From: Acestrorhynchus altus
Taxonomy: Eukaryota > Chordata > Actinopteri > Characiformes > Acestrorhynchidae
Direction of reading: 5' to 3'
Length of the DNA stretch: 64,000 nucleotides
NCBI GenBank assembly: GCA_034509495.1
Contig: CM067509.1
Coordinates: 1,928,180 to 1,992,179 of the forward strand
In this document: positions 34,401-49,822 of the stretch, piece by piece
How the letters are laid out: every line of letters starts with the position of its first letter
Numbering within the stretch: the stretch's first letter is position 1
Translations under genes and position numbers: made by a program
Notes under the pieces: generated by a model
The model's input: only the letters and a program-made list of their open reading frames with translations
Told to the model about the DNA's origin: nothing
Database searches by the model: none

Positions 34401-37400
34401 AGAATGCACTGTAGCTGGACGATATTGCCCATGATGGACAGATTGCACTCCAAATGAATTGGTTTTGGCTTCCATTGAGGGATTTGGGTGTGATAGGGGA
34501 CATGTACTGTTCTCCTTGTATATGGCCTCCTCCACATAAGAGAAAATGTTACTGGTGAGAATTTCATCAAAGCTAAGGGCTTTCTCACTGCTGCTGCTTT
34601 CTTTTGCCATCTTCAAAAGAGCATTTTCCCACTCCTTCAGTTCTGTGCTGTCTACTTCCATTTGTTGAAGGGCAGTGCAAAGGTCTCCGTCTTGAGCCAG
34701 CTGTTCCAAAGCATCAATCATAGACACAACAGTGTCTTCCTCCACCTCCTCCTTCATGGCTTCATCTTGCGAGGCATGGCTGGGCACATTGAAAAGAGCC
34801 CAGCTATCCATGAAGGCATCATCTACTGTAAACTCCGGCTCAGCGGGCTGCTGATAGATGTACTTGTCTTGTCTCTGCATGGAAGCAAGGATTGAGCTTG
34901 GTTCCAAAGCCTTCTGGTCAGTTCCATCTTGAACGGATGGCTCCTTCTTCATACTTTCAGGATTCATTACATCCGGAGCAGGAGAGGTGTCGTAGAGGAC
35001 TGCTTCTCCAGTGGTTAGGCTAAAGGGAAGCTGTAGTCCCCTCTGCCGCAAATGTTCCTCTCCTTCAGCATTACTGAAAAGAAACATCAAACGTTCAACC
35101 TCACATTTTCTTCTTTTTATACACTAAGACAGATTGAAAACATCAAAACTTACACCAGGGCTCGCTGACGGGCGATAATGAATTCAGGACGTCCACTTTT
35201 GTACACAAGCCTTGCATTAGCCTGGACCCATATCCATCCTCCATTCTTTGTTAATAGTCGGAAAACTGTCATTCCGCTCTCTCCCGTCTTTATCACTAAT
35301 GTGAGAAAACATAAAATAAACAAATATACCAAGCACTATCATGGTACATTAACAATGTCTAAAAATGAGTAGGGATATAGCAATACACAGTATTTGAAAC
35401 AGCTCCAAACACAATAGAATACATTTTTTTTTGGAATCTGGAAATAAACTTACTTCTGACATGATTATCTGCACAGTGCATCATATCAGCAGCATGAATG
35501 AATTGGTAGCCCGATCCTCTCATGCACAGCTCCATTTCTGAGTAACCCAGAACAACTTTGCCTCTGTAAAGGAATACAACTACTCAGTTTTTCAGGTTGA
35601 CTGGCCATGACTATTGTTCCAAAGTAACAAAAGAAGGAGATAAAATATATTGTTGCTGTAAGTCAGAAACCTTGTTTCTCCAAAACATTCATTTTACAGA
35701 AGAAGTGAAATAAAACAACTTTCAATGGGTGTCAGTGTAAAAACATTTTGTTTAGAAAAAAAATTGGAGCAATCTGTTGGTCCATTCATCATGAAATGTT
35801 GACACAATGTAAATATTAATAAGAAATATAATGGAAAATATAGCGAAAAACAAGCTTTTTGCCCAACAGCAGCAATACATACATAGATACATAGATATAG
35901 ATATAGACACATAACTATTTTGTATGATGCATTGTCTCAGAAATAACTGCAATAGATACTATTGTCATTTATATAATGATAATATAATGACAATCCAGTT
36001 ATACCATATCAAAGAGTAATGAACCTATTGATAATTAAGAATAATCAGACATTGGAAATGAAATATAAAATTAAATTTCCTAAATTATCACGAAACACCT
36101 ATATAAACTTAAATTGTGGGGCAATACATGTGCAATGCTGACAGAACATCAGCTCATTCAAGTTAAAATCCTCTCTTTCTAAAATGTTCCCACACTTAAG
36201 CTGGAATGCAGCTTTATAATGAGTCTATTTGGCCTCACTTTTCTAAACTATCTTGATGGAACTGTGCAGTCTTTGGGGAAAAACAACAATAAACTGAGAG
36301 ATTGATGAGCTTTTGTAAGCGACAGATCATGTGAGCTATGTATAACTGTCTGGAAACCTCTCACAGCGCCATCTTGTTCTATTTACGTGACACATTTATG
36401 GCATTTAGCAGATGCTCTTACACAGAAAAGGTTAGTCACATTACAAAGGGCCACAGTAGTGTTAGGACTCTTGTTGGTGTGGCACAGCATAGTTGCCCAG
36501 ACTGGAAATCGAACCCCAGTCTCCCACATGGTGTGGTAGCTTAGTGCTGGTGTTAACTGTTGTACCACACCAACCACACACATGGACTCCAAACCTATTA
36601 TCCAATGCAACCAAATCCCCACAACAATGTTACATCTAGTGTAAAGTATTATATTAATACACCTAATACACCTCCTAGAACTGGTCTAATTCTAAAAGTT
36701 ACCTGGAGTCAATGCCCATTGGAGTAAAGTCCAGCTTATGCTTGGTCTGAAATATTAGAGTCTTTGTGCGGATCTCCACAATAGCTGGTGGCTGGACAGG
36801 AGTGGCAACAGCAAAAAGGGCGAGCTGTGGCTGGACTAGAGAACCATCCTCAGCCTTCTGATTCTGCCCAAGGAGGAACTTCAGCCTTCCCTGGAAGTTC
36901 AGTTTCTGGAAAAAAAAACACACAGGAACTATTGACTATACAGTGTTTCTAACCTAAAACATATTAATAACATTCATTTGCTGTATATTTTATGCCACTA
37001 CTATGCTGGGCAGTATTGCTAAAAAGTGCTTTCCACAGTACCCTGAGACTGACCCCTTGCAGACATTGTGGCATTTATTGGATATGTAATGACTGTGATC
37101 TACAACAAACTGAAAGTTGATTTCTCCTTAAAAACGCTCCTTAAAAAAGCTGAATGAGGACAAAACAAAACACAGTGTAAGAAACACAGTATACAACAGT
37201 GGTGGTGACAGTTTAGTGCTTTCCCCGCTCAAGCACACCTGATTCAATTCACCTGTGCCAGGTTTAGTTGTTATGTAAGACCAGCGAACTATGCTGAACT
37301 CCAGCCCTCAGTCTCATGCCCTTGGTGTACCCAGTGTAGACGACTCATACAACTTTTACACAGCATTAAAACTATGCCTGCACACAGCAAGAGGAAATTC

Positions 37401-40400
37401 TACACTCTGGTCGATTTTAGAATGGGCAGTGTGAGGATGTACATGCAGTAACTCCAGGCAATTTCCACTGGCAGAATGACCACTAGAGGGCTTTTACATA
37501 TTTCCCCAAATAAGTGATGGATATCAGTGTTCTGTTGTTTTCTTCTCTTAAGTTTACACCGCAGAGAATCTCCCATCTCTCCCGTTTATTTTCTCATATA
37601 TGTTTAAAAAACAATAAAAAGAGTCAGGCCAAATGTTTTGAGAGCTCAAAAATGACAACCAAAAATCAAAATTTATAAAAGGGACATTTAAGTCAAGGGC
37701 CAAGATAAACAAAGCACAACAATTTATTTCCATTTCTGCTCATCATTCATTCTCAGACATTAATTGCTCACAGTTTAACTCAACAACGTTTTACGCTTTG
37801 AGTTTTGACCTTAATTTGATGGTCAGGATGTAATGAATCAGTCATTACTGAACAAAGGCTTGGCACATAGAAGCAATATGACCCACCAACTGCTTTTGTA
37901 TTATTTAATTACTTCATTCTAACTACAGCATAAGCACTCTATCATTGTAGTACATTGTGGCTCATAGAAATTGTAGTAGGCATCAAACAGCTATTTTTGA
38001 ATCTATCAATCTATTACAGGAGTTTGTAGCTTTGAGATTGTTAGTAACAGTATCGCAATATATCAATATCACAGTATACTAGTTCATTTATCACCTAGCT
38101 TTTGCAGTTACTGTTCACTGTTTTGGCTGTGTTTACAGGCCAATATCATGGCTTTCATCTGTACACTTAATTAGGATTTAATTAAAATCCACCATAATGT
38201 TATAACTATAAAATAGTGTCCATTTTGCCGTATTTCTGTGCAGTACATATGTTTGGGCCCATAATATATCCAAATAAAATCAGTTCTTAAGAATGTACCA
38301 GAAACCCAGATGAGTTGTCCAGGAGGCATCGGAAGCGACACACAAAACTCCTCTCAAGAAAGGAGGAGTTTTCTGGTGGGATGTGTTGTGGGTCGTAGGT
38401 TACAATATTTCTTGTGATGTCACTGCTGTTCTCCAAACCTTATGATCAAAGTAACACAAAAATGTTAACCCTAAAAAACAATAATTAACCTGAAAACAGT
38501 AACTGCCTGAAAACTATCATGAAAACAGTAAATGTACTACCTGACTACCCTAAAATTGCAACTCCCCAATATCTACCCCAAAAACAGTAACTACCCAGTA
38601 ACCACCCCGAGAAAGTAGCTACCAGATAATACCAGATAATAGCTACCCTGACAATAGTAAATACCCAACCACTACCCTGAAATTAGTAACTACTTCATGA
38701 CTACTCTGAAAATGGCAACTGCCCAATAACTAACCTGAAAATATTAACTGCCCAATAACTAACCTGAAAATATTAACTACCCAATAACTACCCTTAAAAA
38801 GTAACTACCCGATAACCACCCCAAAAACAGTAACTAGCTCATAACTACCTTTATAAAATTACTACCCGATAACCAACATAAAAATATTAACTACCAAATA
38901 ACTGCCCTGAAAACAGTGACTACACAGTAACTACCCTCTAACTACCCTGAAAATTACAACTACCTGAAATCTGAAACAGAAGAAACTGCCTGTAATCAGT
39001 CAATAGTTTCTAACAGAAGTGAGTGCGCTGTAAAATTGTGAAAATGCTCTCACCATTGCTCTCCTTGTCCACATCCATCAATTTTGGATTGAGAGCAAAA
39101 TGAAGCTGCCTACGGAACATGGCTCTGTCATCAATATGGATGAACTCAAAGACACTCTGGTGGACCATGTCAGACTGCAAAAGAAGAAGAGAAGATCGGA
39201 CAATCAGACCTGTAGAGCACAGTATTTTTATCTGATGCGTTACATCCAAAATGTCCACTGTTGAACAATCAGTAACCTGCTGATTTGGTTTGATGCGGTG
39301 AGTGTTTATAGAACATCAACATCAGAGTAAATATAAATAAACACATGTATGTGAAGGGCCAGTGTGTAAAGTCACTATCCAACACCTAGTTATTTAGTCA
39401 GTTGATGTGAGAGGTGAGGAACCAACATGTGAACAGCTTGACTGACCAACACATTCATATGATGTATGAGGTTATGAATAACCCATAGTTCCTGCTGTAG
39501 ACAGAATTTTTCAGGTGAATCAGACAGAATTTGAAGCCTCTCTGTTAAATCTGCCGCTGATCATAACTAAAGCTGTGTGTAGTTACTGTCGGGCTGAGTG
39601 TAGATTTGACAGTTTTGCAGTACCTCAATCCTATGATATCACATGCAGGGCAAGCACACATCTAACACCAACTGTGTTAGCCCTAGTAGCCCACTTGACA
39701 GCGTCTGATGGAAAGCAACTTAAGCAAATTAATGGAAGCAGTTGTTAACGGATAGCCTCAGCATGCAGGCCAATTTTCATTGTGGAGGCTGAAGATCTCA
39801 GCGCCATAATTCAGATCACATCTAATGACTCATAAGTTTCCATCAGGAGCCACAGTGACTAAGAGTCTCCAATATGTGGACAGTGTATTATAATGTGTGT
39901 GAATAAAACACCTTCACAAGTGATCATTTTTATCATTTACATAACAGCTTCACAGAAAAAATAATGATGATCAACAATACACAAAACAAAAGATAAAGAC
40001 AGGATGGATGGATGGATGGATGGATGGATATTATATCATTATATAATAGATATTATTTAAGCTTTAAGGACTGTCACGTATTCTTGATCATCCTTAAACC
40101 ATCCTTAATAATGCCAGCCCGAAAAGTTTTAGATTTTCAGTCTACTTCCACAAACAATAACATCAAAAGTCTTAATTTTTTGACTTGGAACATCTACAAG
40201 GAATTATGTAGCTCATACACAGCAGGCTGAAAACAATGCTTTCAAAATCAGATACTATGTCTTTAAGTGAACTGGTTTTTCTAGTTCAGAAGCAGATGGA
40301 GAGCAACTGCGGTAAGTTGGCACTCTTAATAGCAGTCATTGCAACATTCTGTTTAATGTCACCTTAAAGAAAAAGGCTGTGTTTGCAGGAGTGTTTGCAC

Positions 40401-43400
40401 TGTTTGAGGGTTTCTCTGTTCGTTGGAAGGCAGGGAGCCTGGCCAACAACTTGAGTAACTTAGTGAACAAGTATTGGAAAACAGAGGGTCTTTTGATGTC
40501 CATGGAAAAAATATGAGGGATTATAGCACGCAAAAAGGGCTTCTTTCAGAAACGCAAACATAAACTCACCACCAAATTTGGAAGGTATGCACTGAGGGCG
40601 AACATCATTTTTCAATAATTATGATGGAAATTGTTTTCAGGTTCTTAGTAAGATCTTAGGTTACACAGGATTTTTTGGAACTAGTCATAAATCAAAATCA
40701 TTCTGTGTACCTGATACATTTGGTTTCAATCTGACTCCCCCTCCCACGAGGAAAGCTTTACAAAAATAAAACAGTTTCTGTTTTGTTTTTGGGGTATGAT
40801 CTAGAAGTATGAAAAAATGAGCATCGGAAATAGGCCACAGTGTGGAGAAATGATAGAAGTTAACAAGGTTCCTCACATGTTCTGATGCAGGTGGCCAGCT
40901 GGCATTCAAAAATCCACCATAGTTTGTATGTTGTACGTTATCTATTATGGTATGGGTCATTTTTACCAACATTATTTAGCTTGAATGCAATTTGACGTTT
41001 TTCAGCCTTTTGGTGATAAAAATCCACTGGAGTTTGAAATCAGGAAATATGTCTGGAATCAGTGACCGTCAAAAATGTGTATTGATATCCCGGCCATTTG
41101 GATTCTGAGGGTGGAGTCAATGCTGCCAAAATACATTTGAAATTACTTGATTATGAGTCCACCATCCAAATCCTATCTGGTCAGTGATGTATATATGTCT
41201 GTCCTTTTCCCACTGATTTCCACTAATGAAAATGAAAGAAGGGCGATAGATGTGCAGCAGATGGATGACCGGCTTTTTACTACAATGTGTACTTGTATGG
41301 TCAACGTTTCTGCTAAAATGGCCAGGGTAGGAGTGCAGGAAAAAAATTAAATGTGGATGGACAATCAAAGTAAACAATCAGAAAACTCTGGAATATGGTC
41401 AGATTCTTTGGAAATGAAACATTTTAGTGCCACTCACCTGATGGAAGCCAAGGTAATCCTGAATGGTTGGTGATGTGTAGAAGACATATCCCTCTGCAGT
41501 TACCACCAACACAAAGCCATTGAGAGCCTACCAAGAGTCCAATAGAGCAGTTATACTGTGGTCTCTCACTTACAGCAAAATTATATCAAATATTTCTGTT
41601 ACACACGGTCATATAAGGCAAAGGTCAGAGTTTGTGGAATGACCAGACCTGGTGGGACTATGCCCACCTATTTATTTTTATAATTTTTATCAAAATGACA
41701 GATCAAATATATTAAAGACTAAAAATAATAACCAGAACTATAAGGCATTTGCTTCATGTTTTGACATGAGCCTGGGGGGGAGTCACAAGTACTGCTGTGC
41801 ACAACTTGGAAGCAAATGAACAAGGCTTGTTCAAAGCGCAAAAATTAAGCAAGCCCATCATAATAAATAAACAAAATGGCATACAGTAATAAGATTGAAC
41901 ATGGCAAATTAAGTCTGACACTTGCTCTCTTTTTTACAGAGAGGACAAAAAATAAAGCAGCAGATCAAAACTGGTTTACTACAGGGGTGCGTGACATATC
42001 ACATTAGTCTGGTACTGGATTTAGGGCCAATAATCACAACCAAAAATTTCCCTTATCTGATTGCATGCACACTGATGCACGTACAGTCACGCTCTGATGC
42101 TGAAACAGAACTGCAGTACTATGCAACTAGTTTTCAGCAAAGGCACAGCAAGGAGTAATCCAAAGTAAATCCAACTGATTTAATTCAGTGCTTAGAAACT
42201 CACCTATTCAGTGATCTACTGTGCTAAAGGCAGAGAGCAGAGCTTTGTTGTAATGCTACAATATTGTGCTAAAATGCCTGCATTTATAACTGTATGAATA
42301 AATGTTGTGTTCAAGCAGGCAGACCTAGTCTCAAATTCAATTTTCATATGCATTTATGTTTCGGATATGAAAATTGGGCCCCGATTTCCATATCTGTTCA
42401 AACCAGACAGTGCAACCCTGTGAGCATGTGATATTCTCCAGGGATGGACATTTGACACACTGGTGTGAGTACAGTCGAGGGTACAGTAGAGCCAAGCGGA
42501 GGGGGAAAGATTACCCTGCTTTGTTTGCTGTTACTGAGCATGACCATGGTTTTACAAATGGAGCCAGAACAAACTGTCTCCATTGTCATAACTTCCTTGT
42601 TTTTAAGTAATGACTTGGGTTACCTTGATGCACCTACATAAACTCTGTCTAGAGACGGTTATGCAACACACAATGATCACAGTCTGTGAGAATGTGAAAC
42701 TCACTGTTAGTGTCTGTGAATTAATCCATTGCTTAACATTTAATGCATTTATACACACTGCATTGCCAATTTGAATCTGGCAGTTTTTTCTTTTTTATAT
42801 CAGAAGTCAATTATTGCATTACTGTTGTTCTTTTTACCCTGGCTTGCACGGAATGTTAAGAGGTCTCCAGACTCAGACTCAGCTTTATTGTCATTCTCAC
42901 CGTGTGACATGATAGAACGCAATACAGTTAATAAGTTAATTAGATAAAAAAGAGGTAGAAATAGACTAATGTAGCTAGAAAACAAATAAAGTTGAATAAA
43001 TATCTAAGTTAAAGTAAAAGTAAATGTATTGCACAATATACTGCAGCAGCAACAGCTTAAGTTCAGAGATGAGTTGTAAGGTGCAGAAGTGCTGGGGTTG
43101 CAGTAGAACTTAGCAGTAGCACATTAAAGTTACAGTGTGCATCAATTAAGTCACCATTTCAGAGATATAAGGCAAAAATATTGTGAGTTAGTTTGAAGAA
43201 CAAAGCTTGGTACTAGATTCTTCAGGATGTTTAATTAAATGCTCCATATATTAAAAAAAACAACAAAAAAACATTTACACATAACATACGTTTACATTAC
43301 TTACTACAACAATTTTACAAGGATTACTTTTTATTCATTTTTCCTTGTTTCTGTTGTCATGTGATCTGGAGTTTTACAAGCTTTACAAACTTTCTTCCTG

Positions 43401-46400
43401 CTAAGATCAATAGTTTTATAATGTGTTCAGGTGCCTAAAACCTCACATTTAAATGACTCCTTGCTTCCATTTAGTAACAATACTGGCTATTCACCTGAAG
43501 AAGGAGGTCTCCCTCTGAGAAGTCCATGGCATCCAGTTCATTGAGTCCAAGGCCATGTCCTGTAGGAACCTCTAAACTGTTTTTCTTCATGGTAGCTGTA
43601 ACAGAAGAGATGAAGACAGAAAAAAAAGACAATGATTAAATCACTTTATACTTGATTTGATGAGTTGAGTTGGAGTAAAAGTATCTACCATCTGGGGTTC
43701 GTTGTGGACCTGCTTGAAAACCTCAGCTATCCATGGACAACTTTAGAAAGGAAACTTTTCTTCAGCTCAAGGTAGAAGTAGGGATATACACTGACATTGG
43801 ACAGCTAACAGTAAGAGTACATACACACATGCAAATATTTAACAGCGCAGGTGGAAAAGTGGAAAGTAGCTAATTACGATCATTCTCAAATTACAAATTA
43901 CAGAACTTGCAGTACTTCTACATGAGTGGTGTTTTTTACCCCCAAGTTTGGAGACAATACCAGTAAATATGAAAAATTCTACCCATTGTGCATTATTGTT
44001 TGTTTAATTTCAAGTGCTTTTAAGGAAATTGCATAATTTGCATTATCATTACCAATACATTTCAATAGCAAATACATTTCCATCAAACTAAACTTCCACT
44101 TTTCACAACCATGTGTCCAACATACCTACTAGCAAGCAAAGAGACTGAGCTATAGCCCCATGTGTGCCCCCAGTCTGGAAACCTAGTGTATTCTAGTGCA
44201 AGGGTTCTCAACCTTTTCTACCTCATGGCCCACCGGTCTATATAAGTATAATGGTCCACAAGAAAATAAAAGCCAATTTTTTATGTAAAAGTGATTTTGT
44301 CCTTTTGTTTCTCGGGTGCTGATACTGAAAATGTGAGAATTAGGTTTCTGTACATCAGATCCAATGTTGATAATTGCGTTCTTTGAGGAACTCTTTCTGG
44401 TTAGTTAACTGTATGTACCTGGTCTCTGAGGCTTTGTTGCCTCTTCGTTACTCTGCACCATGTTATTTTTTGTGCATTTACATTAATGTTTAATGAACCA
44501 GATTAATCTCTCGATTTTCACTCATAGGAGTGGAGAGGCACAGAAGGTGTCTGAAGTCCAGTGTGATATGTCTGCAGTCTGTGTTGGTTTAGCGTGCCGT
44601 GTCATCTGCTGGTGTTGGCCCACTGGTTGGTGTTTTATTAAGTCCAGAGTCAATGCAGCATCTACTGGGAGGTTTTAAAGCATTTCATGCTTCCATCTGC
44701 TGACAAGCTTTATAGAGATGCTGATTTCTTTGTTCTGCAAGACTCCAAACTGGATTTCCTGAACTATAAGCCACATCTATCAACAGTAAACAAAAAAAAA
44801 ACACACTTGAAATATGTCACTTAGGTGTAATTAATTTAAAATATGATAGTTTAACTTTATTTACCTTATTTTTTTCCCACAATATGCTAATTAACTGAAA
44901 TGCACTAGTATACTACATTATATTGCTATGTGCCTTTAATATGCTCTGTCTGACGCTACATGTAGCACACAATGGAAAAAAACAGGAACGTATGATTTGA
45001 TAATGACGTCCTGAAGATTAAAGCCAGATTTAGTTCAATTCATTAGCAGAAGAACGGAGACAATTCTGCTCTATAGATTTCCTGCGATGTGCCTGCATGC
45101 ACAACTAGGAATGTGGCCAATTTACGAACAATGTGTCAGTTCGTTCCAAAGAACACTCCGGGGGCAATATGAACTTTGATGACCATCCTGGGAAGATCTT
45201 TAAAAGTTGGTCTAGCTGTGTGCTCCTTAATAAAGGAACACACTACCTCTGTCCAAACGTTGCAACTTCAAGGATCTCTGACCATTTTATTAATAGTCTT
45301 TCTGACTGATGCTCCTGTATGGCAAGGCATCAACACAAACAAAGCTTCAGGACCTTCCGTTTGATTCACAATAAACATTTCAGTCTCTACCTTTCAAGCT
45401 TGTCCTCAGATATACACTGACATCCAGGACAATGCTTTAGGGTTGAACAATGCACAGTTGGGCTCCAAAATCTACATACACTCATCTTTGGGCTTTTGAT
45501 GATTTTTTTAATCTGCTCTTTTTCTGGAGCAGAATGAAGACTTTTAAGTACAGTCTGTGTATTTTCCATGGGGCTGAGGACAGGCCTTTGGGAAGGCTAT
45601 TACAAGAGCTAATGGTAGCTTTCTTTAGCCATTACACTTTGATGTGTCACTGTCCTGTGAAGTGATCCCAAATGTGCCTATATTTTGAACATCTAGTTAA
45701 TGGTTTGAGGTTATGCTGAGGAATTCTGCAGCACTTCTTCATTACTGTCCATTTTTTTTGCAATGTACCACTTCCACTGGCAGTAAAACTGCACCACAGT
45801 ATGATTCTATCACTCACATGCTTAGCAGTTGGTACACTTTCTTGTTCTCCTCCAAACACAACTCTAGTCTTTGTATGTGGATACAGTAAATCTACCAGGT
45901 GTGTATAGACTAAAGAACATAATCTGGAACCTAATTTCACAAGCCATCAGCAACATTCCATACCAAACTGATTGGCGTCTGACTATGGCGAATACATGCA
46001 GGAGCCAGCAGACCTGAGTGTTGTCTATATTGTCTTTGGGAGGGTCGGGCTTGAGCTTTAAATGCTTAAATACAGACTTCTAATATAGTTTTTTATTTAT
46101 GTTTCTTAATATGTAATCTATCTCCTACTTTTAGGACATAAAACATTCTTTTTAAACAATATATAAAGAAATCTAATGTTTGAAAGAGTAAATGTTCATT
46201 ATTTACATTTGTCTTATTCATTATTTACAAACTACACGCTTTACAGATTACCTCAACACTCCTACTCCTACTCTACGTAATAGTAATAAATGAGTAAGTA
46301 AATGATATCTTACTCACTAGACAAATCTAGATTTACACATTTGGAAAATTGTGTTGCTTTTTTTAAGGATTGTATCAGACTTGTTCCAACCTTAGACCTG

Positions 46401-47727
46401 GACTGTCAGGGTCTTGTAAGGCATCAAACCTCAAGGTCTGAGAAGGGCCCGAGCTTGGGCCAGAGCATTTCAACAATAAGTATTAGTAAATATTTATATT
46501 AATAAATAACCTTTGAATATATAAAATTAAAACATTTATAAGATGAATGTGATCTATCAACGTGATTTATTCTTTAATAAAGTAGAATGGGCCATTATAT
46601 TGGCTGCTGTATTCGACATTTTCCAGATGAGTTTCCATTTAGGCCCCACTAAACTACACTCTGCAAATCTTATGGTAACCTAAGCTTTTGTTTCACCTCA
46701 AAGGGAGCCGTGCATCACACAGAAAGGGCAGGTTCAGACTTGCGGGAGACTGAAAGATAGAGAAAAATCTTGTGTTGGATTTAAGGAACTAGTTGACTGT
46801 TGCTGACGAAGTGTTGTCAGAAGATCTGGGTTGTAAATCAGTGTGACCACTCTCACGCAGATGTGTTTTTTCATTTTCCTGCAAGAACAACTACACAAAA
46901 GCAACAAGAGGCAGTTAAATTCGGCAGTGAAGAAAGAGTGAAGAAAAAAAAGCATGCAAATCACAGCAGGGGAACAAAGGTTAAGTAAGTATAAAGCACA
47001 AAAAGAAAACAAAGCAATACAAGTAAAGCTAAAGGACTCGATTGAAGAAACAGATTTCGAGGTAAATTTACAGCCGGACACTGTTTGTATGTCTGCGTAT
47101 GTTGATGTCTGTGTGTGTTTGGACAGTAAATGAGACAATGGAGAACTAATGGGCTGTAGCCAAACAGTTGCGTGACTAGAGTGGACGACCGGACCAGGGA
47201 GAGGCCGCATCCTGGGGTTTTCCTGTGGCAGCTGTTCAGATAAGGAAGCATTCTTGTCAGCATTGCTTACAGAGGCCCTGGGGACCCTTGCAGGAGAAGA
47301 GTGTGTGTGTGTGGTTAATGGCAGGAGACCAGTTTTTAATACAATCAACACTCATCACTGCAGCCCATTGCACTTTGTTTCCCACCATATACTGTGTGGT
47401 CTCACACACAGACAGTGTAAATAGCTGATTCCAAAAGCACAGAAAAAAAAACAAAAAAAACAATGCATAATTCCCATGCCACGTATTGCCAAGTTTGGCC
47501 AAGTGGAGGTTTACACACCCTTCCAGGTAAATTGGTACTTTCAAACTGCATAGAACAGGGAGCAACTTATTCCCGACAATGTTCAGTCACAATCCAACAT
47601 CCCTATAATCTAAAGCAGCCCAAATCATGTTTTTGGCATAAAATCAAGATAATTCATGAGTCTTTTGTGTATTTACTGCTTGCAACATGTGAAGCAATTT
47701 TGGCAATTATAATATCTTAAAATCTTA

Positions 47728-47784
<57 letters not shown>

Positions 47785-49776
47785 ATATATATATATATAT
47801 ATATATAAGATTACATTTATATTTACATATAAACATAAACATACATTTATATTTACATATATATATATATAAGAAACATTATAATTGCCAAAAGACCAAA
47901 CCAAAGAGAAACCAACTGCTTGTCTTGTGTACCGACCTTCAGATCAGCTGTAGACATACACATATAAGCTCCCTGGTGTGACAGTGACTTTGTGTGTTTT
48001 AAATGGCATGATTCTGGGTTGCAATACAACCAGTAAAAGTGTGGAGATGGAGGAGTGTTAGAGCAGCCTGTATGCAAAACTATAAAACAGACAAACCTAT
48101 ATTGTCCCCTTGGGCCTATAAGGTTGTATCTGATCTGAGCAATTCTGAGATATTGAGCTTTAAGTCATTATAGGGACATTGAAAATATGGAGATACTTCT
48201 TGCTTATTAGATAAGGAGTTGAAAATGTAAACAACTTCAAATATCTAATATGTAGTCTGTGTACCTAGACATAAAATACCAAGAGCAAGTTATTACAGAT
48301 GCAAAACACCGAACCACATCAGAAGCTGGTTACACTGAGCTTCTGTCTGAATTCAGTGAAAATTTGTTTCAATGGAATTCAATATGCTGATTCGCTATTC
48401 TGCATTAGGAACCTCCATCAGGAATGAGTAACACAAAGTAAAAAACAGACTGCACGCACAGTCCATCAGGAAACTGTAGTACAATCTTTCTGATTTGACT
48501 GTTTATTGTAGGAACGTCCGCCAGCATGCTAATTGCTAAATTACCAAAGTGGTGACAAGAGACCACCCACCTCCCCAACCATGACTTTTTTTAGACCTAC
48601 AGTTTACACTAAAATTCAGTGTTCCTCAGTGTACTGTTGCAACGTAATTATTGGACATAATTATCCTCACTTCCGTAACTGTTTGTGGAGGTAGCATGCA
48701 CGTCCCTAAATTTACTCCACTAAACACTTACGTTAAATTAAATTACCTCACAAACACCAACCACAGCTCTTCTACACCGTTTTATAATAAAGCTCATAAA
48801 AGCAACAAAAATATGTGCACTTTTGTGTTTTTTCTGCGTGTTAATTTACCCCCTAAATTAGCCCCAGGCTTTGCAAAACATCTCATACTCAAATGTCTCG
48901 TATGGCTACGTCTTAACACCTTCACATTCACTCAGGTTGAAGCTGGTCCATGACAGGGACATGCCTACAAACAGTTACTGTTCCTTGTTTAATCAATTTG
49001 TCAATTTGTAAAAGTAAAGTGTATTTTTTGAGTATTTAATGTTGTTTTTAAAAGGGGTCGGTCATGGCCTGGTTGTTAGGGAAACCTAAGGTGCTGATGT
49101 AATACAGTTTTCTTAAACCAGTGGTCAGATGCACATCTTTCTGTGCTTAAAGACAGAAACCATTGCATTTTAAAATACAAAGTGTGCTATTATCACACCA
49201 TATCACATCAGACAGTTACAGTTGCAGGGCTACGAGTGTTCCAGTTTCACCTCTGATCATACAGAGATGTTATGAAAGCAATCACAATGCAGCTTATCCC
49301 TCCCCCTTCCCCCTTGTCTAGCCGTATTCACTGCACATGTGAAGTCAACAGTGAAACATGAGAGACAATACACAAGACATCACTGATTTAGTATGCTTGA
49401 AAGACATGGGACATGAAAAGTCTACTGTACAACTGATATGTTTACAATAAGACATAATATTATAACTAGCTTGCTTTCCACGTTGCACTTGCTACAGTTT
49501 TTGAAAACAGCAACTGACCTTTATACTGGTTTAAAAATGTACAATGAATGGATGAATAGTAACTGTTGAAAATCGCTATGAATTTGTACATTGACCTTCA
49601 TTTTACATTGAACTCCACAAAAGAAAAAAGTTTTAAAAAGTGTAAAAATTGGAAATATGGAAAACGACTCGTCACATTTTCTTAATTATTATAAACAAAT
49701 AAACGATTTCTCCTTTGTAACATCATTATGACTGGTGACTGGTCAGAGTAGACACTGGTCACTGTGTTTGTGCAGT

Positions 49777-49822
<46 letters not shown>

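Noticed and set aside
46734..47351. 205-codon open frame on the minus strand in ahr2 intron 2
   Set aside because: Longest unassigned frame, but it has no recognisable domain, includes low-complexity Leu/Cys/Ser runs, and overlaps other random frames on both strands. No splice context supports it.
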